Part shown: piece by piece, positions 14,082 to 17,987 of the stretch
Layout: every line of letters begins with the position of its first letter
How positions within the stretch are numbered: the stretch's first letter is position 1
Assembly (NCBI GenBank): GCA_023248175.1
Contig: JAHFFC010000005.1
Location: forward strand, 1 to 17,987
DNA from: Candidatus Omnitrophota bacterium
GTDB taxonomy: Bacteria; Omnitrophota; Gorgyraeia; JACOVV01
Reading direction: 5' to 3'
DNA: 17,987 bases
The notes under the pieces: generated by a model
Seen by the model: only the letters and a program-made list of their open reading frames with translations
The model's database searches: none
What the model was told of the DNA's origin: nothing
Position numbers and translations under genes: made by a program

Positions 14082-15421
14082 TAACAATAACAGGGATGAT
14101 TTTTACAGGGGTAGCATCATTTGTTTTTGCCGGAGAGACTCCTCCCGCGGATGAGTTAGCGCAACTAGTGCAGATTCTACGACGGCAGAATCCGGAGCTG
14201 GCTGCACTGCGAGAAAGAATTGCTGCTTCAGGATATCGCGTCAGCCAGGCCAAGGCTTTTTCTGCTCCCGTAATTGGAGCTGACATCGAGGGGATTCCAA
14301 AAAGCAATTTTTCCCTCAATAAATATATGGATGTAGAGTATATGGTGATGCAGGAACTCCCCGGCCCGGGAAAGCGGGGACTTCGCGGGAAAATAGCAGA
14401 AAAAGAAGTGGCGATGTTAGAAAAAGAATACTCCAGCAGGGAATTGGACCTGATCTTGGAATTGAAACAACTCTATTATCAGCTCTATTTTTTGGAGCGT
14501 TCCATTGGGATTAATGAGGAGAACCATGAATTGTTGAGTCAAATGGAAAAAATCGCCGAGGCAAGATATTCCACAGGGCAAGCCACTCAGCAGGACGTTA
14601 TAAAAGCTCAGGTAGAGCTGGCGAGGTTGGTCAATGGGGCGATTTTATTAGATCAGGAGAAAAAAATCACGCTGTCCAAAATGAACACGCTCCTGGCGAG
14701 AGAACTGGATAAGCCTGTCGCACTGCCGCAATCACTGGAACTCCATTTACCTTCCATGGATTGGGCTATAGTAGTTGGACAAATGTTAGAAAAAAGTCCC
14801 GAGTTAAAGAGTTCACAGCTTGCGGCGGAACAGGCAGAGGCGCAAGTGAAGCTGGCGCAGAAGGAATTTCTCCCTGACTTTCAGCTCCGGAGTGAGGCAA
14901 GACATTTCAAAGGAGATGGTGGAATTCGCGAGGTAGATACTTTTCTGGGAATGAATCTTCCTTTCTGGTTTTGGACAGACAAACGGGCTGTTTTGCAGGA
15001 GAAAAAAGGCCAATGGCAAGTTAGTAAAGTTTCTTATCAATCAATAAGGAACCAAGCGTTATTCCAGTTACAGCAAGCATGGATTCGAGTCGAGGCTAAG
15101 CAAAGGATCGCCGAGTTATTTGAGACGACCTTAGTTCCCCAGGCGCGGCAGGTGATGGAATCGGCCCGCGCGGGATACCAGACAAACAAAATTGATTTCC
15201 TTAGCTGGATTGATGCCCAGCGGTTCCTCAAGGAGATCTCTTTGGAGAAGGAGCAATCGGTAGTGGAGCTTCATCAAGGGATCGCGCAATTGGAGAGAGC
15301 CGTGGGGGGAGAATTACCGGAAAAGACCGAGGGACCCTTCGACCCTGCTCAGGGCAGGCGAGAGACGAAGGTCGAGGGAAAGACAAATTCTGCAGCTGCA
15401 GAAAAGGGGCTGGGATCATGA
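13910..15421 (+). CDS. TolC-family outer-membrane efflux protein, CusC/CzcC-like
   Basis: This is the outer-membrane channel of a tripartite metal-efflux pump. The mature region contains the two coiled-coil repeat halves of the TolC/OEP family, with heptad-rich helices (NPELAALRERIAASGYRVSQAKA; the LAAEQAEAQVKLAQKEFLPDFQL block of the second half) and the ELPGPGKRG turn common in metal-pump members. The start is uncertain. ATG 13910 has AAGGG (13896-13900) 9 nt upstream but adds about 55 residues encoded by the inverted-repeat element before the signal-like KIFHLLTITGMIFTGVASF. TTG 14078 or ATG 14096 would give 447 or 441 aa, closer to the usual size. An ACG at 14060 sits where an original 'M-RKIF' start might have been. 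The C-terminal FDPAQGR comes from another repeat. It overlaps cusB by ATGA. Confidence 0.85.
   Translation: MKCFPSDIGAEFEARNGVFGEDCLSPVPCYGAGRVPQPPFRASNVFRRHGTRKIFHLLTITGMIFTGVASFVFAGETPPADELAQLVQILRRQNPELAALRERIAASGYRVSQAKAFSAPVIGADIEGIPKSNFSLNKYMDVEYMVMQELPGPGKRGLRGKIAEKEVAMLEKEYSSRELDLILELKQLYYQLYFLERSIGINEENHELLSQMEKIAEARYSTGQATQQDVIKAQVELARLVNGAILLDQEKKITLSKMNTLLARELDKPVALPQSLELHLPSMDWAIVVGQMLEKSPELKSSQLAAEQAEAQVKLAQKEFLPDFQLRSEARHFKGDGGIREVDTFLGMNLPFWFWTDKRAVLQEKKGQWQVSKVSYQSIRNQALFQLQQAWIRVEAKQRIAELFETTLVPQARQVMESARAGYQTNKIDFLSWIDAQRFLKEISLEKEQSVVELHQGIAQLERAVGGELPEKTEGPFDPAQGRRETKVEGKTNSAAAEKGLGS
15335..15378. repeat. Dispersed palindromic repeat inside the 3' end of the TolC-like gene
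   Basis: CCCTTCGACC at 15335-15344 faces GGTCGAGGG at 15370-15378, enclosing CCTGCTCAGGGCAGG, an imperfect palindrome. I recognise this 'TTCGACCCTGCTCAGGGCAGG' type as a repeat common in diverse environmental genomes, giving FDPAQGR or CPEQGRRV in translation. Here it is read in frame near the C-terminus, where it replaces or extends the poorly conserved tail. Confidence 0.75.
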
Positions 15422-16713
15422 AAAAATTTACGAAATTTTTGACCATTGGAACTTTCTTTTTTTTGCTTTTTGTATTTCCCTTCTACCTTCGATCTGGGGG
15501 CACCCATCCAGTGGATGGGTCGTTCCATCTTTCTGTCTACGCCCAGGAAAAAAAACCCATCTACTACTGCCCCATGCATCCACAGTATCGTTCGGACAAA
15601 CCGGGGAATTGTCCTATCTGCCAAATGAAACTTGTGTTATTGGAGAGTGAAGGGGAAGACCACCAGGGGCATGCCGATACTGGGTTAGGACGGACCACCG
15701 TCAAGATTAATCCTGAAAAACAGCAGCTCATTGGGATTAAGACAGCCGCCGCAGAGACGATGAGACTTCAAAGAATCATTCGCACCGTGGGAATCGTCGA
15801 GCACGATCAAACCAAAGAAGTCCATGTTCATACCAAGGTTGCTGGTCTGATCGAAGAGCTTTTCGTCACTTATGACGGACAGCACGTCAAAAAAGGGGAG
15901 CCCATTTATTCCATCTACAGCCCTGATCTGGTTTCGACTCAGGAAGAATATCTTTTAGCGATCAAAAACGAAGAACGACTTAAAACAAGCAGTTTGCCCG
16001 AGATCCAACGGGCGGCCAAGGCGTTGGTCGAAGCGACCCAAAGGCGCCTTTTATTGTGGGATGTGAGCGAAAAAGAGATTAACGAGATTGAAAAACTTGG
16101 GGTAGCGAAGCGAGCGGTTACTTTTTATGCCCCCATCACCGGAGTAACCGTAGAGAAACACGCGATCGTTGGAGAGTGGTTTGATGTTGGTGGAGATCTG
16201 TACCATTTTGTGGATTTGACCCATATCTGGGTCGTTGCAAACATCTATGAATATGAACTGTCGCTTGTTGAGGTGGGGCAGGAAGCAGAGGTTCAATTTT
16301 CTTATCTCCCTGGAGAGATTTTTAAGGGGAAAATTACTTTTATCGATCCGCACCTCGATATGAAAACCCGGACCGCCAAAGTGCGGATAGAGTTGCCTAA
16401 TAAGGAACACCGATTACAACCAGGGATGTTTGCGAATGTGAACGTAGAGATAGACCTGGGGGAAAAACTAGCGATTCCCGAGAGTGCGGTTTTAGATACG
16501 GGGACGCGAAGAATTGTTTTCCTGGATCGAGGAGATGGGAAGTTTGAGCCTCGAGAAGTGCAGTTGGGACAGAAGGCAGAAGGGTATTACGAAGTCATTG
16601 GAGGGATTGACCCGGGGGATAAGGTGGTCACTTCAGGGAATTTCCTGGTTGATTCCGAAAGCCAATTGAAAGCGGCCATGCAGGGAATGACAGGCGGGGA
16701 GCATCAACACTAA
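15418..16713 (+). CDS. cusB: RND efflux periplasmic adaptor with heavy-metal-binding domain, CusB-like
   Basis: This is the membrane-fusion protein that links the RND pump to the outer-membrane channel. It is 431 aa with an N-terminal signal or anchor (residues 1-24, FLTIGTFFFLLFVFPFYL). A heavy-metal-binding domain follows at about 49-73 (YYCPMHP, then CPICQMKL), the Cys/Met/His motif seen in Cu/Ag-type CusB proteins. The barrel-sandwich region starts near HTKVAGLIEELFV, the helical hairpin covers about 170-225, and the beta-barrel follows FVDLTHIWVVANIYE and LQPGMFANVNVEI. It overlaps the TolC-like gene by 4 nt and precedes cusA by 2 nt. A small perfect hairpin at 15502-15520 lies in the leader-coding part. 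I prefer copper or silver as substrate, from the pump's signature. Confidence 0.9.
   Translation: MKKFTKFLTIGTFFFLLFVFPFYLRSGGTHPVDGSFHLSVYAQEKKPIYYCPMHPQYRSDKPGNCPICQMKLVLLESEGEDHQGHADTGLGRTTVKINPEKQQLIGIKTAAAETMRLQRIIRTVGIVEHDQTKEVHVHTKVAGLIEELFVTYDGQHVKKGEPIYSIYSPDLVSTQEEYLLAIKNEERLKTSSLPEIQRAAKALVEATQRRLLLWDVSEKEINEIEKLGVAKRAVTFYAPITGVTVEKHAIVGEWFDVGGDLYHFVDLTHIWVVANIYEYELSLVEVGQEAEVQFSYLPGEIFKGKITFIDPHLDMKTRTAKVRIELPNKEHRLQPGMFANVNVEIDLGEKLAIPESAVLDTGTRRIVFLDRGDGKFEPREVQLGQKAEGYYEVIGGIDPGDKVVTSGNFLVDSESQLKAAMQGMTGGEHQH
15502..15520. repeat. Perfect 8-bp hairpin in the cusB leader-coding region
   Basis: ACCCATCC (15502-15509) and GGATGGGT (15513-15520) pair perfectly around a 3-nt loop. 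It encodes THPVDG between the hydrophobic leader and the metal-binding domain, a linker that is free to vary. It may be a small repeat insertion or chance. Confidence 0.5.
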
Positions 16714-16715
16714 TT

Positions 16716-17987
16716 ATGATTGAACGAATCATCGAGTTTTGCGCGAAAAATAAATTCATTGTCCTCATCTTTGTCCTTGCGGCAGTGGTCGGGGGGGTCT
16801 GGACGCTGAAACATCTTCCTTTGGACGCGCTGCCGGATCTTTCCGACACTCAAGTCATTATCTATTCCAAATGGGATCGCAGTCCCGATATTATCGAGGA
16901 CCAAGTAACTTACCCCATTGTGACGGCAATGCTGGGGACTCCTCGAGTGAAAGCTGTCCGTGGGTTCTCCGATTTTGGTTTCTCATATGTCTATGTCATT
17001 TTCCAGGACGGAACCGATATCTACTGGGCGCGGAGCCGGACGCTGGAATATTTAAGCAAAATTCTTCCGACTCTCCCCGAAGGGGTCAAAACGGAGCTGG
17101 GCCCGGATGCCACAGGGGTGGGATGGGTTTTTCAGTATGCCCTCGTGGATGAAACAGGACAGCAGAGTTTAGCGGATTTGCGTTCCTTCCAGGACTGGTA
17201 TCTCCGTTATTATCTTCAAAGCGTCCCCGGCGTCGCTGAAGTCGCTTCGATCGGCGGCTTTGTCAAACAGTATCAGATTCAAGTGGATCCTAATTTACTG
17301 GTCGCATATGACATTCCTCTAGCAAAAGTGGTGGAGGCGATCAGAAGCGGGAACAATGACGTCGGCGGGCGTCTGGTTGAGATGAGCGGTCTCGAATATA
17401 TGGTGCGTGGACGGGGTTACGCGAAATCAATGAGTGATTTGGAAAAAATCGTCGTTGGAACCGACAGTAAAGGAACTCCTGTTTTAATCAAACAGATCGG
17501 ACGGGTCGCGGTGGAACCGGATATTCGCCGGGGAGTCACGGAGCTCGATGGAAAAGGGGAAGTGGTCGGGGGAGTCATTGTGATGCGTCATGGGGAAAAT
17601 GCGCTGAACGTTATTCGCCAGGTAAAACAGCGTCTCAAAGAGCTGGAGCCGACACTCCCCGCGGGGGTCAAAATTGTAACGACATACAACCGTTCGGATC
17701 TCATTCTGCGCTCGATTGACACTTTGAAACACAAGCTGATTGAAGAAATTCTTATTGTCAGCGTCGTCATTCTATTGTTTCTTCAGCACATCCCCAGTGC
17801 GATTATTCCCATTCTGACTCTTCCAATCGCCGTAGTCATTGCGTTTATTCCAATGTACTGGCTCGGCCTGACGTCGAATGTCATGTCGCTGGGAGGAATC
17901 GCGATCGCAATTGGGGCGATGGTGGACGCGGCTGTTGTTGTGGTGGAGAATGTCCACAAGAAATTAGAGCAGTGGGAAGCCACAGGA
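16716..17987 (+). CDS. cusA: Heavy-metal RND efflux pump, CusA-like, 3'-truncated by window edge
   Basis: This is the inner-membrane proton-driven pump of the tripartite system. 424 of the expected roughly 1040 residues are in the window, from MIERIIEFCAKNK through TM1, the first porter domain, and TM2-TM4. Matches to the HME-RND group include LPDLSDTQVIIYSKW, VTYPIVTAML, GPDATGVGWVFQYAL and VTTYNRSDLI. The TM4 motif GAMVDAAVVVVENVHKK (400-416, proton-relay D404) is of the CusA Cu(I)/Ag(I) kind; CzcA-type divalent-metal pumps typically have DFG-x3-DGA there. It starts 2 nt after cusB; GGGGAG at 16697-16702 is 13 nt away, so translation is probably coupled. The frame is open to the last base. 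Confidence 0.94.
   Translation, partial: MIERIIEFCAKNKFIVLIFVLAAVVGGVWTLKHLPLDALPDLSDTQVIIYSKWDRSPDIIEDQVTYPIVTAMLGTPRVKAVRGFSDFGFSYVYVIFQDGTDIYWARSRTLEYLSKILPTLPEGVKTELGPDATGVGWVFQYALVDETGQQSLADLRSFQDWYLRYYLQSVPGVAEVASIGGFVKQYQIQVDPNLLVAYDIPLAKVVEAIRSGNNDVGGRLVEMSGLEYMVRGRGYAKSMSDLEKIVVGTDSKGTPVLIKQIGRVAVEPDIRRGVTELDGKGEVVGGVIVMRHGENALNVIRQVKQRLKELEPTLPAGVKIVTTYNRSDLILRSIDTLKHKLIEEILIVSVVILLFLQHIPSAIIPILTLPIAVVIAFIPMYWLGLTSNVMSLGGIAIAIGAMVDAAVVVVENVHKKLEQWEATG

Overview
The window reads as a chromosomal segment of a diderm, LPS-exporting bacterium of roughly 50% GC (judged by eye), most likely from a poorly cultivated lineage. LptF and LptG homologues imply an outer membrane with lipopolysaccharide. 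Coding density is high, with no gene-free stretch above about 110 bases. At least five different short repeats sit at gene edges or inside open frames, a load I associate with candidate-phylum genomes (Omnitrophota- or NC10-like, low confidence). No rRNA, tRNA or CRISPR array was seen.

Region 1 (1-8132, + strand) is housekeeping. It holds the 3' part of mtnA (methionine salvage), thiL, tsaE and tsaB (tRNA t6A synthesis), alr, a sugar-phosphate nucleotidyltransferase, metK, ahcY and a UbiA-family decaprenyl-phosphate phosphoribosyltransferase-like gene. Many of these abut or overlap (tsaE/tsaB by ATGA; nucleotidyltransferase/metK by 8 nt; ahcY/ubiA-like by 19 nt). MetK, AhcY and MtnA together serve the making and recycling of S-adenosylmethionine.

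Region 2 (8166-11047, - strand) is a compact comF-lptF-lptG transcription unit, convergent with region 1 and divergent from region 3. The 63-nt divergent spacer can be read as two back-to-back sigma70 promoters sharing one -35 box, each ending almost on the start codon.

Region 3 (11111-17987, + strand) is a metal-resistance locus. It contains a small HExxH protein, an ECF sigma factor, a secreted YHS/TRASH-type metal-binding protein, a DUF2231 membrane protein, a zinc-finger (ZAS) anti-sigma factor, a membrane-anchored CpxP/CnrX-like metal sensor, and then a TolC/CusC-like outer-membrane factor, a CusB-like adaptor with a heavy-metal-binding domain, and the start of a CusA-like RND pump that runs off the window. 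The TM4 signature of the pump is of the Cu(I)/Ag(I) type. The regulatory trio resembles cnrYXH, which in known systems controls Ni/Co efflux, so this looks like an ECF-controlled copper or silver efflux operon. Two intergenic regions in the locus share a GGGGGWT-N14-CGTTAT motif that could be the promoter of the ECF factor. A 176-bp nested inverted-repeat element sits exactly over the translation start of the TolC-like gene.
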